Assembly (NCBI GenBank): GCA_964509975.1
Contig: CAZDZO010000001.1
Span: forward strand, 1 to 64,000
Reading direction: 5' to 3'
Origin: CAZVBV01 sp964509975
GTDB lineage: Bacteria; Patescibacteriota; Gracilibacteria; UBA4473
DNA: 64,000 bases
Made by a program: the position numbers and the translations under genes. The notes below the pieces were generated by a model. That model was not told the DNA's origin, ran no database searches, and saw nothing but the letters and a program-made list of their open reading frames with translations. Below, in pieces: positions 44,701 to 51,684 of the stretch (its first letter is position 1; each line of letters starts with the position of its first letter).

Positions 44701-46080
44701 CTCTGTCAACGTCTCTGCTTCTATCCAAAAACTCACTGTTTTTATTTCAGATCTAAGCGAATTGAGTGTTATATAATCTGTCGTTCCATTGAGTGTTATT
44801 TCATTATTTAAAATCGTGGGCCCCCCTTGTACGGTTCCACTTTGATACACATTTGACGTAATTCCTGACAAGCTTTCAAAAAATTCACGATAGACCAATC
44901 CGTCTTCAATATTTTTGTATCCACTTGAAATTTGTGTTAGCCCTTCAGAGTGTCCAACAAAGTCTTCATATACTGTATTGACTATTCCTCCTTCAAAATT
45001 CACATTCGCTGAAATTCCCTCTTCTTCTGTCCAATTGTTGCCAAGACTCACTACCGAAACGGTAGAAATAAACGTTGTATCATCTATTGCGTAGAGCAGT
45101 TTATTGTCACTCGTAATAGAAATTCCATCAATCGCTGATGTTGTTTTCGAAACGACCGAACCGTCTGTAATATTATAAATCGTAATCCCTCCCCCTGTTC
45201 CAATAACAATGTAATCCTTATCCTCGATTGTTTTGGCATAGATATCCGTAACACTGTTATGAATAATTGCAGGAGAAGAAGCTGTTGTCAGCACGTCAAC
45301 AAAAGAATCATTTACAAAATCATACACCGAAAATCCATTCGCTGTTCCTGCAAAAATAACTCCATTATTTGCGGCAAGAGTCACTCCTCCCGACAGTGAA
45401 AAACTTTTCCAAAAGATTTGTTTTTCCGCGTCGAAGAGTGAGAGCTTTCCTGTCGTTGCGAAAAGAAGGACTTGTGCTGGAAAATCTGTTGATCCACACC
45501 GATCATCAGATCCACCTCTCGGATCATCATCTTCATCAATATCCCCATCGCTATTGTCATCATCTCCTGTTCGATAATCACAAGCGCTATCGGCTCCATC
45601 ATCTTTTGTTTCATTGTACCAAGTCACCCCCGCGCCACGATCGGTTCTCCACGTATTACTCAAAGAATCCTGTCTCGTGTCGTAAAATAATTGTGCCGAA
45701 ATATTCTCCGCCAAAAATTCAATTGTATCCACTTTTCCATACGATCCGTCTCCAATAGAAATTCCATTTCCCGAGACTGCCCCCGTACAAACCTGCGTCC
45801 CTTCTTCAAAAATTTTTGTTGTTGTTCCTACTTCTGCAGTTCCCCAGAACGGCGCTAAAAGATTTTCATCAAATACGGCTTGTCTTTCTTTTGGAAAAGA
45901 AATAATCGGTGTTGCTAATACTATCGAATCCGTGTTATCAATTTCACTTGCAAGTCCGTCTCCATCTAGATCTATCGCAAATACTGGAAAAACAAAAAAT
46001 CCACACAAAAAAACAAATCCCGAAAAGACAAGGGTCTTCTTGTTCCTCCAAGGGGTCTTTTTTATTTTGTGGAAAATCAT
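38713..46080 (-). CDS. Giant multi-domain surface protein (FN3, LamG, calcium repeats, SLH-like)
   Basis: The 2455-residue protein is probably an adhesin or S-layer-associated protein. With the ATG at 46080 it has a clear signal peptide (KIKKTPWRNKK then a 20-residue hydrophobic core ending FPVFA) and an AAGGA-type ribosome site. Order: an IDLDGDGLASEID calcium motif, a beta-propeller-like region, two LamG/concanavalin-like segments (HTIEVTSGTVSATG; MWIKRPTTGGTGPYQKILTH), several FN3 domains, TSP3-type repeats (DTDSDLMPDWWEDLYGLD), a carboxypeptidase-regulatory-like fold (VTGQLLNTNSEPVQGVIVK) and three SLH-like repeats. It ends IKRMEKPKILRE. Confidence 0.85.
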   Translation of the reverse strand: MIFHKIKKTPWRNKKTLVFSGFVFLCGFFVFPVFAIDLDGDGLASEIDNTDSIVLATPIISFPKERQAVFDENLLAPFWGTAEVGTTTKIFEEGTQVCTGAVSGNGISIGDGSYGKVDTIEFLAENISAQLFYDTRQDSLSNTWRTDRGAGVTWYNETKDDGADSACDYRTGDDDNSDGDIDEDDDPRGGSDDRCGSTDFPAQVLLFATTGKLSLFDAEKQIFWKSFSLSGGVTLAANNGVIFAGTANGFSVYDFVNDSFVDVLTTASSPAIIHNSVTDIYAKTIEDKDYIVIGTGGGITIYNITDGSVVSKTTSAIDGISITSDNKLLYAIDDTTFISTVSVVSLGNNWTEEEGISANVNFEGGIVNTVYEDFVGHSEGLTQISSGYKNIEDGLVYREFFESLSGITSNVYQSGTVQGGPTILNNEITLNGTTDYITLNSLRSEIKTVSFWIEAETLTEDIFDFDEGTHTIEVTSGTVSATGFDTPSMYVDGEISTTIDTNLRHVVITTDTGITLSNATIGKETDFFQGKMKDIRFYNRVLSASEVATSFANGGTAFLSYKYLTPTYTTFSMLGAEQGVWLDGGTDRSGSGNNLTNNGSVTISAVASGAEMQQFTFNGTSNYLSSSDTDFNITGDEITVGMWIKRPTTGGTGPYQKILTHGTSIETRSYFLSAGDNFFNYPFAEDPYFFGIRTDQGFQAASIQTTPAADTWEFIVGTYDGTNVRIYRNGALEEVNSHTGNIVSVTEDLRIGYGYDSEYFSGSVALPFVVNEAYSSDQILSLYNTTTNWFSENTKMFLQSTSEVVVDVVQDSLRNKAYILSESGITELNTSTLATSEILSQASLTSIAPTYISNWECSATINPGSHTVFARTYMGANASTVVSSDRSFYIYESGVPDLDGDGLANLYEDEEGEIKGEDHDNDANIPIQTPVIVSVVRDSEDSYEYTISGTGDPLWKGTVPTRVAIFVEGEEAPRDFFDITETVGTWQSEALTFVVGEHTIFVRAYVGENASNVDSEETAFEVVTIEAGPPTVNTLPTFVGSNSVSFTWASEVPSAQFYAEMSMDENFETITQNSGWIPETSYDFQNLSNGTMYYYRVKLRDAGGEETIFSEIVSTTIDTQAPVEGTVANQSAYSAETNIIFSWNNFTDTGGSGVDHYEVQISDENNFSNIVFEDNHYIRVNHTYAGTQGETYYARVKAVDGVALKSDFVYSDGTTIDTTAPTEFALDVHQHPAPVGDQIITWSASTDGESGIQQYEIFREDNIFDASRNVQLSVPMHSMGTTTTTTFIDTTTVDDEFYVYKIIATNNAGIETETATMQFHVSSTETYPPAFENAVSYSTTDTVVVDWLTADDISNITAYEVLRDDVVIHTTVDADTTVYTDTEAKVDGQSYNYTVRAKSATETGGKSVIMSVLIDKTDPVTTSSISGTPSEGGWYSVPVIATLGATDDESGVSETLFNKNSAGIAPYVVPILFNMNGVNTLSVFSIDKAGNSETPQDIEVKVDSLAPTATFALALDLTTNNGFVAANSTAFTSTGVDVNSGIDSIVTYARFDQNGDEALSGDNDFDFTQISTTETSPDTGTYYFTDDGTADGTNQDGEYSFKVISTDLAGNTRESTVVIVKVDRTVPVTMHDAPTEIPPTTPFTITLTPSDAPVSSGVAQTYYTTDGTTPTTESTTGTSILSENITFDGDYYTVKYFSVDNLGNAENVKTATNQPTDTDSDLMPDWWEDLYGLDKNNPSDASTDVDSDTLTNLQEYQANTNPTKTDSDGDSVFDGTESTDGTDPSDSSDHRVLLLFPQTTSEKTTDTPFTFIAKAPVGRHVAVKNASGEVIATGVADASGRTFIELPLEAGTHTLSAEFIHTDGQVVKAPGFVFYVAEDGENPVFNNLIDDQLFIQGFIDLTLNGKASAKLEIFEIKDGNLNSLTQDDTTAVGLGIITFPNTFLEGQILVLDQTNALTSQIIDVQRGVHVTGQLLNTNSEPVQGVIVKFIDGGYSFETTTDWQGEYSLNIPGDSEYLVRMYNPMYLKYEETIALEREDLRISPILELLTDPGKIQGEYGLIDIDPSGKIALRWAGMKQDELLRIAEKGYKFALEQVKQLNEGVEGEIVTRTDAYGRDLFVGYKSGRLAVDEFKVQPYVAQRVTGLLGAERRTLDGGESYLASAKKEGICLNEKPRLEYCSDVSQRHLYVEDIMIMDSYGVIHIDEENKFKPNDTVTWSQVLQLLFAANCIPTEDYPTLKKAQLPEILDFPLQNKLESLLFYTAMKEGIIDLKILPEEPPTREEVLLAMSSVFPLDINPKAKTTSYSDVLKNDPLAPMLVAAKQAGWFKTFASGRFFYHNKKITRGEFATWFVQAVNHKKETFTPENAFKRFLLKFRGEEKEEQGRLGTRRMKSSDIETYLRTREYYDQKEVAPYYYPTRNSWNPLDPNSGREQIKLDNENDVKIKRMEKPKILRE

Positions 46081-46096
46081 ATTTTTCCTTAATTTT

Positions 46097-46114
46097 AGAT
46101 GCAAAAACGCATCT
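46097..46114. promoter_or_regulatory. Small hairpin before the giant surface-protein start
   Basis: AGATGC and GCATCT pair perfectly around AAAAAC. It lies 17 nt upstream of the start codon at 46080, just before the AAGGA site, and may affect translation initiation. Confidence 0.4.
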
Positions 46115-46222
46115 TTTATTGTATGGGTCTCCATCCAAAAACGCAAAAAATATCATTTAAAAAGATTTGACATTGCCCCTAAAGAGCAGAAGAATAAAAT
46201 GCGTTTTTATCCCTTTCGTAAT

Positions 46223-46792
46223 ATGAAAAAGAAAATCTTTATTATTCTCGGAATTGTCGCAATTGGAGCGACTCTTTATTTCTCTGGCATGGGACAATAT
46301 CTCAAGACCAGTCTTATTCAGTCACCAAGTACAGTAATACTTGAAACGAATCTTGGTAATATAACCATCAAATTACTTCCCGAAGAAGCCCCTACGCTTG
46401 TTCGAAACTTTGCTGAACTCGCAAAGGAAGATAAATACGATGGCACCATCTTTCACCGAGTGATTAATGGATTTATGATCCAAGGAGGAGATTATGAAAA
46501 TGCAAATGGAACAGGAGGGATGTCTTCTGTAGGAGAATTACTGGAAGATGAATTTTCACAGAATCTTTCTCACGTACGAGGAGTTGTTTCTATGGCGAAT
46601 CGCGGACCAAACACCAATGGTTCTCAATTCTTTATTGTGCAACAAGATGCTCCCTTTCTTGATGGACGACACTCAATTTTTGGACAAGTTATTGAGGGCA
46701 TGGAAACCGTTGATAAAATCGCTCAAGTAAAAACTGGGCCGAACGACGCCCCTATTGAAAAAGTCGTCCTTTTTGATGTTGTATTTAAATAA
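46223..46792 (+). CDS. Membrane-anchored cyclophilin-type peptidyl-prolyl isomerase
   Basis: The 189-residue protein has an N-terminal anchor (MKKKIFIILGIVAIGATLYF) and a full cyclophilin domain with the active-site motifs FHRVINGFMIQGGDY, GSQFFIVQQDAPFLDG and HSIFGQVIEGMETVD. It should fold exported proteins at the outer face of the membrane, fitting the many secreted proteins nearby. A start at 46199 in frame is possible, but it lies close to the -35 TTGACA (46167-46172), so I prefer 46223. Confidence 0.9.
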   Translation: MKKKIFIILGIVAIGATLYFSGMGQYLKTSLIQSPSTVILETNLGNITIKLLPEEAPTLVRNFAELAKEDKYDGTIFHRVINGFMIQGGDYENANGTGGMSSVGELLEDEFSQNLSHVRGVVSMANRGPNTNGSQFFIVQQDAPFLDGRHSIFGQVIEGMETVDKIAQVKTGPNDAPIEKVVLFDVVFK

Positions 46793-46802
46793 TTTTTTAA
46801 AA

Positions 46803-47270
46803 ATGAACCTCTTTCACCACAAAACGAAAACCATTGGTCGCCGAATGTTTGTTGCAAAAGTTTGCGGACTTTTAATAGGAATTGTCGGATACCTTTTTGC
46901 ACCAGCATTCTTAGGTGTATACATCTCTCCATATCTTCAGTGGGGAATTCTACTTTGGGGACTCACTTTCGGAACGATTATCGGACTCATGGGAGTTTTT
47001 ACCGAATGCCCTTTTTGGAAACACTGCCCAATTTACCGATGGAATGCGCTTCGTCCTATTCTCCGAGGGGGATTCGTTGGAGCCTGGCTTGAATTTATGT
47101 TGGCTATTCTTCTCTACGATTCGATCACTGAGCTCGCACTCTATTTGAACTGGGGAACTTTTTTTGAGGCAAATATTCTCGTACTTGCTGCTGTAGAAGG
47201 ATTCTTGATTGGAGCCATTATTGACTCCCTCTCTACAAAAATCGGCGGAGATGGTAAAAAAATATTGTAA
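46803..47270 (+). CDS. Small integral membrane protein, unknown function
   Basis: The 155-residue protein has about four hydrophobic segments (for example GLLIGIVGYLFAPAFLG, GILLWGLTFGTIIGLMGVF, FMLAILLYDSIT and LVLAAVEGFLIGAIID). A CPFWKHCPIYRW sequence with two Cys lies between segments 2 and 3. Starts 10 nt after the cyclophilin gene, so likely co-transcribed. No family recognised. Confidence 0.7.
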   Translation: MNLFHHKTKTIGRRMFVAKVCGLLIGIVGYLFAPAFLGVYISPYLQWGILLWGLTFGTIIGLMGVFTECPFWKHCPIYRWNALRPILRGGFVGAWLEFMLAILLYDSITELALYLNWGTFFEANILVLAAVEGFLIGAIIDSLSTKIGGDGKKIL

Positions 47271-47320
47271 CAAACCCTTTTTCTTTTCGTTTCAGTAATT
47301 GATGCGAAAATATACACACT

Positions 47321-48658
47321 ATGGGATTTGAAGATTTAGAAAAAATTATTCGTGCACTCTTTAAAAATGCGGACATTCCGCAGAAATCTCTTCAAAAAGA
47401 GCGCATCCGATTTCAGGCATTAGAAACTTTTTCAGAACAAAAAAAAGCGACTCCCTTTTGGAAAAAACTCTTTGCCCCTCGTGTTTCAACTACTGCGTTT
47501 GCTGCTGTCGCTTTTTTGGTACTCTTTAATATTGCTCCCGGAAACTTTCTTTCAGCCGGAGAAATCCATCCCAAGTTCGGTCCTGTAGAGGTTTTGAGAG
47601 GAAATGACATTATTCTTGTAGACAAAGCGTTTTCTTTAAAAAAAGGAGACGTCATTCGCGTCGGAAACAATTCCGAAGCAGAAATAATTTTCCCTAATAA
47701 ATCGACATCAATCGTTAAATCAAGCACACAGTTAAAAATAGTAAAGAAAGATTCTCTCTTTTTGGAAAAGGGAACCATTGAAAGTGTAAGCGAAGAGAAA
47801 GGAAATATTTCTACCCAACGGGGACTTATTTCGAGTCCTTCGCAATCAATATATCGAGTGCTCGTTTCTGAAAGCGGAGAAACTCATGTTATTAATCTCT
47901 CACAAGAAAATCCTCTCACTATTTTTGACTGGAAAGACGGAGAAATGAAATTACTTGCTGGGGAAGAATTACGACTGAGAACAGATACCGCGCTCGTTGA
48001 TAACGACATTCCAGACGACCTCAAGCTTTCTTTGACACAAGTTCAAGCCATTCAGGCAAAACTTATTATCACCCGAACAAAAATTCTTACGGGAACGGAA
48101 AAGATTCTCGCAGGAAACAAACGAGAAGCTGAAAAGGATCTTGCTTCTGCAAAGAAAAGTTTTCAGTCTATCGTACAAGTTCTCGAGGCCTCTCGAAACC
48201 TTCAAATTGTAAAACGAAAATACATCGACAATATTCCGCTTACCGAAGTCGTGCAACGAGTAGCGGAAAAAACTAATGATCTTGCTCTTCTTCAGGAAGC
48301 ACGCTCAGTAGAAGTCCTGTGGAAACTTGTTGAACGGAACAAGACAAACCTTAGTTTTGGATTCGAAAAAACAGGTGTCCAGGCCTTTGATAGGTTTGTA
48401 TTACTAGATTATCTCTTTTCTTTGGGAACAGAAAAAGAGCCTTACTTCGGAGAAATCCTAAAACAAAAATATGCCATCTCGTTCCTACAACGAATACAAA
48501 ATAATGAGCTTCGTATAGATCAAATAACTTTATTAAACAAAGAGATCGAGCAACTTCCGACAAACGAGCTCACTCAAGATTTCCTTCAACGCGTAGCCAA
48601 CCTTTTTCCTCCAGATCTCAGCACCATGCTTGAGGAAAAAATTGAAAGTTTATTCTAA
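47321..48658 (+). CDS. FecR-domain membrane protein
   Basis: The 445-residue protein begins with a cytosolic helical part (about 50 residues, LEKIIRALFKNADIPQ), then a membrane segment (STTAFAAVAFLVLFNIAPG) and a FecR-like beta domain (GDVIRVGNNSEAEIIFPN and STQLKIVKKD). The C-terminal half is helical. The layout resembles anti-sigma regulators, but no sigma-factor gene is next to it. The final stop overlaps the ftsE stop on the other strand. A TATACA box at 47311-47316 is near the ATG. Confidence 0.75.
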   Translation: MGFEDLEKIIRALFKNADIPQKSLQKERIRFQALETFSEQKKATPFWKKLFAPRVSTTAFAAVAFLVLFNIAPGNFLSAGEIHPKFGPVEVLRGNDIILVDKAFSLKKGDVIRVGNNSEAEIIFPNKSTSIVKSSTQLKIVKKDSLFLEKGTIESVSEEKGNISTQRGLISSPSQSIYRVLVSESGETHVINLSQENPLTIFDWKDGEMKLLAGEELRLRTDTALVDNDIPDDLKLSLTQVQAIQAKLIITRTKILTGTEKILAGNKREAEKDLASAKKSFQSIVQVLEASRNLQIVKRKYIDNIPLTEVVQRVAEKTNDLALLQEARSVEVLWKLVERNKTNLSFGFEKTGVQAFDRFVLLDYLFSLGTEKEPYFGEILKQKYAISFLQRIQNNELRIDQITLLNKEIEQLPTNELTQDFLQRVANLFPPDLSTMLEEKIESLF

Positions 48659-49350
48659 ACCATTCCTACAAAAGCTTCTTGCAGAGAAATTTCTTTTTTG
48701 TCGAACAAAACCTTACCCTCTTCAAGTCTTATAACACGCGGTCGAAGTTCTTGTACGAGAATAGGATCGTGTGTAGCAAAAAGAATTGTAAGTTTTTTTT
48801 CTTTATAAAGTGTCTGCATAAGTGCTGCAATTTCTTTTGAATTCTGCGGATCAAGATTCCCTGTGGCTTCATCAGCAATAAGAAGTTTTGGATTGTGAAC
48901 TAATGCCCGCGCAATAGCGGTTCTTTGTTTTTCTCCTCCCGAAAGCGAATCTGGAAATTGATTTTTCTTATCCCAAAGTCCCACCAACTTAAGAAGTTCT
49001 GGAACTTTTTTAGAAATTTCATCTTCTTCTCCACAAACCTCCAAGGCAAAAGCTACATTTTCATACACTGTTTTTTGGGGAAGTAATTGGAAATCTTGAA
49101 ATACAACTCCAATCTGACGACGATATTTTTGAAGATTGGAATAGGAAAGTTTCTCAAGGGCAAAATTATCAAGCTGAATTGACCCAAGCGTCGGCTTAAG
49201 TTCTCCAAGCAGGAGTCTAAAAATCGATGTTTTTCCCGTCCCTGACGCCCCAAGGATAGCAACTATCTCTCCTGGATTAATAATGAAGTTCACATTTTTG
49301 AGTACTTCTTTTTTTTGGAGAGAAAGAGAAACGTTTTGGAATTCCAACAT
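48655..49350 (-). CDS. ftsE: FtsE-type ABC transporter ATP-binding protein
   Basis: The 231-residue ATPase has Walker A GASGTGKTS, the Q-loop VVFQDFQLLPQKTVYENV, the signature LSGGEKQRTAIARAL, Walker B LLIADEATGNLD and the H-loop ATHD. The LLPQKTVYENVAFAL pattern fits FtsE, which with FtsX regulates cell-wall hydrolases during division. No ftsX follows; the downstream neighbour is convergent and shares overlapping stop codons. It could be a different ABC ATPase of the LolD/MacB type. Confidence 0.82.
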   Translation of the reverse strand: MLEFQNVSLSLQKKEVLKNVNFIINPGEIVAILGASGTGKTSIFRLLLGELKPTLGSIQLDNFALEKLSYSNLQKYRRQIGVVFQDFQLLPQKTVYENVAFALEVCGEEDEISKKVPELLKLVGLWDKKNQFPDSLSGGEKQRTAIARALVHNPKLLIADEATGNLDPQNSKEIAALMQTLYKEKKLTILFATHDPILVQELRPRVIRLEEGKVLFDKKEISLQEAFVGMV

Positions 49351-49358
49351 TGAGTTTA

Positions 49359-49386
49359 TTATTATTGTTCCTTCCTTTTTTTACAA
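49359..49386 (-). promoter_or_regulatory. Promoter of ftsE
   Basis: On the minus strand TTGTAA (49381-49386), 16 nt, TAATAA (49359-49364), then 8 nt to the ATG at 49350. Confidence 0.55.
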
Positions 49387-49456
49387 TAGTTCTTTAAAAC
49401 GGAAGTGAAACGGCGCCATCTCACCTGAACTTTCTAACTATTTATTTGCAATACTC

Positions 49457-49484
49457 TTGCATTTTCCAAAAACTTTGCTAGGTT
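49457..49484 (+). promoter_or_regulatory. Promoter of the Fur-family gene
   Basis: TTGCAT (49457-49462), 16 nt, TAGGTT (49479-49484), then 8 nt to the ATG at 49493. The in-frame TTG at 49457 is therefore the -35 box and not a start codon. Confidence 0.5.
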
Positions 49485-49492
49485 CGATTTCG

Positions 49493-49918
49493 ATGGATTT
49501 TTTAACCCAATCCGAACTGGCTTTTGTGCAAAAGAGATGGCGACTCACTGCCGGTGTTCGCAATGTTGTACAAATTCTTTCACTTGCGACAACCCCCTTG
49601 TCGGTGCAGGATGTTGGGAACATATTAAAGGAACAAAATCATCCCGTTGATGCGACTACAATTTATCGTATTTTCGAGCGACTCAAAAAATGCCATCTTA
49701 TTCACACACTTCATGAAGGTCGCTTTGTAAAATGTTCTGATATAACAAACCAAAAAGCACATCATTTTTTACGTTGCACAAAATGTAATGGGGTAGAAGA
49801 AATTTTTCTTGATTATCAAAAATCCATTGCTTCTCAATTAGCTACTGAAAAAAACTTTTTATTAATTGATGTCGATCTCGAATTTTGGGGAATCTGTCAG
49901 GGTTGTACACAAAAATAG
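49493..49918 (+). CDS. Fur-family metal-responsive transcription regulator
   Basis: The 141-residue protein has the Fur winged-helix (TPLSVQDVGNILKE, VDATTIYRIFERLKKCHLIH) and a dimer domain with two CxxC structural zinc sites (CTKC near residue 96, CQGC near 136) and the HHFLRC segment. Metal (Fe, Zn or Mn) and target genes cannot be told from the sequence; the close resemblance to Zur- and PerR-type DNA-binding domains is not decisive. It is monocistronic and followed by the rny promoter 14 nt later. Confidence 0.88.
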   Translation: MDFLTQSELAFVQKRWRLTAGVRNVVQILSLATTPLSVQDVGNILKEQNHPVDATTIYRIFERLKKCHLIHTLHEGRFVKCSDITNQKAHHFLRCTKCNGVEEIFLDYQKSIASQLATEKNFLLIDVDLEFWGICQGCTQK

Positions 49919-49931
49919 TTCAACCATCGCA

Positions 49932-49959
49932 TTGACTTTTGCGAAGTCTTTTGTAGAAT
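49932..49959 (+). promoter_or_regulatory. Promoter of rny
   Basis: TTGACT (49932-49937), 16 nt, TAGAAT (49954-49959). The predicted start near 49966 gives a leader of about 95 nt, so this mRNA is not leaderless. Confidence 0.7.
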
Positions 49960-50002
49960 ACCTTTAGAGAATTTACCTTTTTCTCAAGATACGACTTAGA
50001 TT

Positions 50003-50053
50003 ATGAAAAACTTACCTTCCTTTCTCCTCATCTCTTTGCATGCAGGAGGATAA
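50003..50053 (+). CDS. Possible 16-residue leader ORF before rny
   Basis: A short ORF (MKNLPSFLLISLHAGG, stop TAA at 50051-50053) ends 6 nt before the GTG start of rny. The AGGAGG site of rny (50044-50049) lies in its last codons. Such an arrangement can couple translation of the short ORF to the downstream gene. It may also be chance. Confidence 0.35.
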   Translation: MKNLPSFLLISLHAGG

Positions 50054-50059
50054 TTTTCA

Positions 50060-51646
50060 GTGACGTATTTGAGAGAGAGGGTTTTTATTTACACCCTTTT
50101 CTCCATGGAAATGATTATTGCCGGAATCGGCGGTTTATTGCTCGGAGGCGGGATCAGCTTCGCTGTTTTTCGTCCCAAAACCAAGCAAATAGAATCGCAC
50201 GCTCGACAGGAAGCTGATCGAGTACGAAAAAGGGCAGAGCAAGAAAGTGATCGAACTCTTTCTGATGCTCGTGCGCATGCCCAAAAATTGCGCCAACAAG
50301 CTCAAGATGAAGAGACAAAATCTCGTCAACGAATTGACAATCTGCAAGCACAGGCTGATGAACGTGTTTCTAAACGAGAACAGGTTCTCGAACAAAAAGT
50401 AGAACGAACAGAAGAAGCAAAAGAAAAATACGACCACGCCATTGAGCAATACGCAAAACAAAAAGAAGAGTTTCAAAAAGGGCTCGACAAACAAAATGAG
50501 GAACTTGAACGAGTTGCTAAATTGTCCAAAGACGAGGCAAAAAAAGAACTTTTTGATCGAATGGAAAAACAAGTCGATGAAGAACTTGCTGATACTCTTC
50601 ATAAAAAAGTCGAACTCATGAGACAAAATGCGGACGAAGAAGCCGCGAATGTTATCGTACAATCCGTTCAACGGTTTGCCTCTACAACAACAAATGAAAA
50701 TACCACTACTGTTGTGAAAATTGATAGCGAAGATATCAAAGGAAAAATAATCGGTCGGGAAGGTCGAAATATTAATGCCTTTGAAATGATGACGGGAGTC
50801 GATGTTATTATCGATGATGCCCCCGGAACCGTAACAATTTCAAGTTTCGATATGTTCCGTCGGTACATCGCCAAAATTGCTTTGGAAAACTTAATCAAGG
50901 ACGGTCGAATTCACCCATCACGAATTGAGGAATCTGTTAAAAAAGCTCAAGACAGTGCCGACAAGCTTATTTTAGAAATTGGACAAAAAGCCTGCCAAGA
51001 CTTGGGAATTGCAAACTTATATTCAGAGCCTATTTTGAAATTGATTGGACGACTTCGGTTTCGAACATCCTACGGACAAAATGTTTTGAGCCACTCTATT
51101 GAAGTGGCTTACATTTCCGAAGCTATTGCAACTCAGCTTGGAGGAAGTGTTGATCCAGAAGTTTGTAAAAAAGCAGGACTCTTGCACGATATCGGAAAAG
51201 CCGTTTCTCATGAAGTCGAAGGGGGACACGCTATTATCGGAACTGAAATTCTTGAGAAGTTTGGCGTCGATAAACGGGTTATCACTGCCATGAAATCTCA
51301 TCATGAAGATTTTCCTTATGAATCAATTGAAGCAAGAATCTTGCAAGCCGCCGATGCGATTAGTGCCTCTCGACCAGGCGCTCGACGAGAAACTTTGGAG
51401 AAATACATTAAACGTCTGAAGGAACTCGAATCAATCGCTGGAAGCTTCTCAGGTGTTGAGAAGGTGTATGCCATTCAAGCAGGGCGCGAAGTACGTGTGT
51501 TTGTGAATGCCAAAGAAGTCGACGACAAAAAAGCAGAAAAACTTGCCTACGAAGTCGCTCGAAAAATTGAAAAAGATTGTGATTACCCAGGAGAGGTAAA
51601 AGTTGCCATTTTGCGCGAAAATCGATTCGAAGGAATCGCGAAGTAA
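50060..51646 (+). CDS. rny: Ribonuclease Y
   Basis: RNase Y is a membrane-bound endonuclease that starts mRNA decay. It has an N-terminal membrane helix (MIIAGIGGLLLGGGISFAVF), a long coiled coil (to about residue 215), a KH domain (KIIGREGRNINAFEMMTG) and the HD domain with HSIEVAYISEAIA, LLHDIGKAV and KSHHED. From the GTG at 50060, preceded by AGGAGG, it has 528 residues. An in-frame ATG at 50105 begins closer to the usual family start and is the alternative. A GGATCC hairpin follows the stop codon. Confidence 0.93.
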   Translation: MTYLRERVFIYTLFSMEMIIAGIGGLLLGGGISFAVFRPKTKQIESHARQEADRVRKRAEQESDRTLSDARAHAQKLRQQAQDEETKSRQRIDNLQAQADERVSKREQVLEQKVERTEEAKEKYDHAIEQYAKQKEEFQKGLDKQNEELERVAKLSKDEAKKELFDRMEKQVDEELADTLHKKVELMRQNADEEAANVIVQSVQRFASTTTNENTTTVVKIDSEDIKGKIIGREGRNINAFEMMTGVDVIIDDAPGTVTISSFDMFRRYIAKIALENLIKDGRIHPSRIEESVKKAQDSADKLILEIGQKACQDLGIANLYSEPILKLIGRLRFRTSYGQNVLSHSIEVAYISEAIATQLGGSVDPEVCKKAGLLHDIGKAVSHEVEGGHAIIGTEILEKFGVDKRVITAMKSHHEDFPYESIEARILQAADAISASRPGARRETLEKYIKRLKELESIAGSFSGVEKVYAIQAGREVRVFVNAKEVDDKKAEKLAYEVARKIEKDCDYPGEVKVAILRENRFEGIAK

Positions 51647-51654
51647 GTTATTTA

Positions 51655-51684
51655 GGATCCGGATCCCCCTAGGGATCCGGATCC
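51655..51684. repeat. GGATCC element between convergent rny and trmB
   Basis: Two GGATCCGGATCC units around CCCTAGG form a strong hairpin. It starts 8 nt after the rny stop and touches the trmB stop codon (51684-51686). A T-run (CTATTTTTTG) follows on the plus strand, so it probably ends rny transcription, and possibly trmB on the other strand. Confidence 0.9.

Noticed and set aside
45932..46198. Upstream in-frame extension of the cyclophilin
   Set aside because: It runs antisense through the signal peptide of the giant surface protein and across its promoter region.
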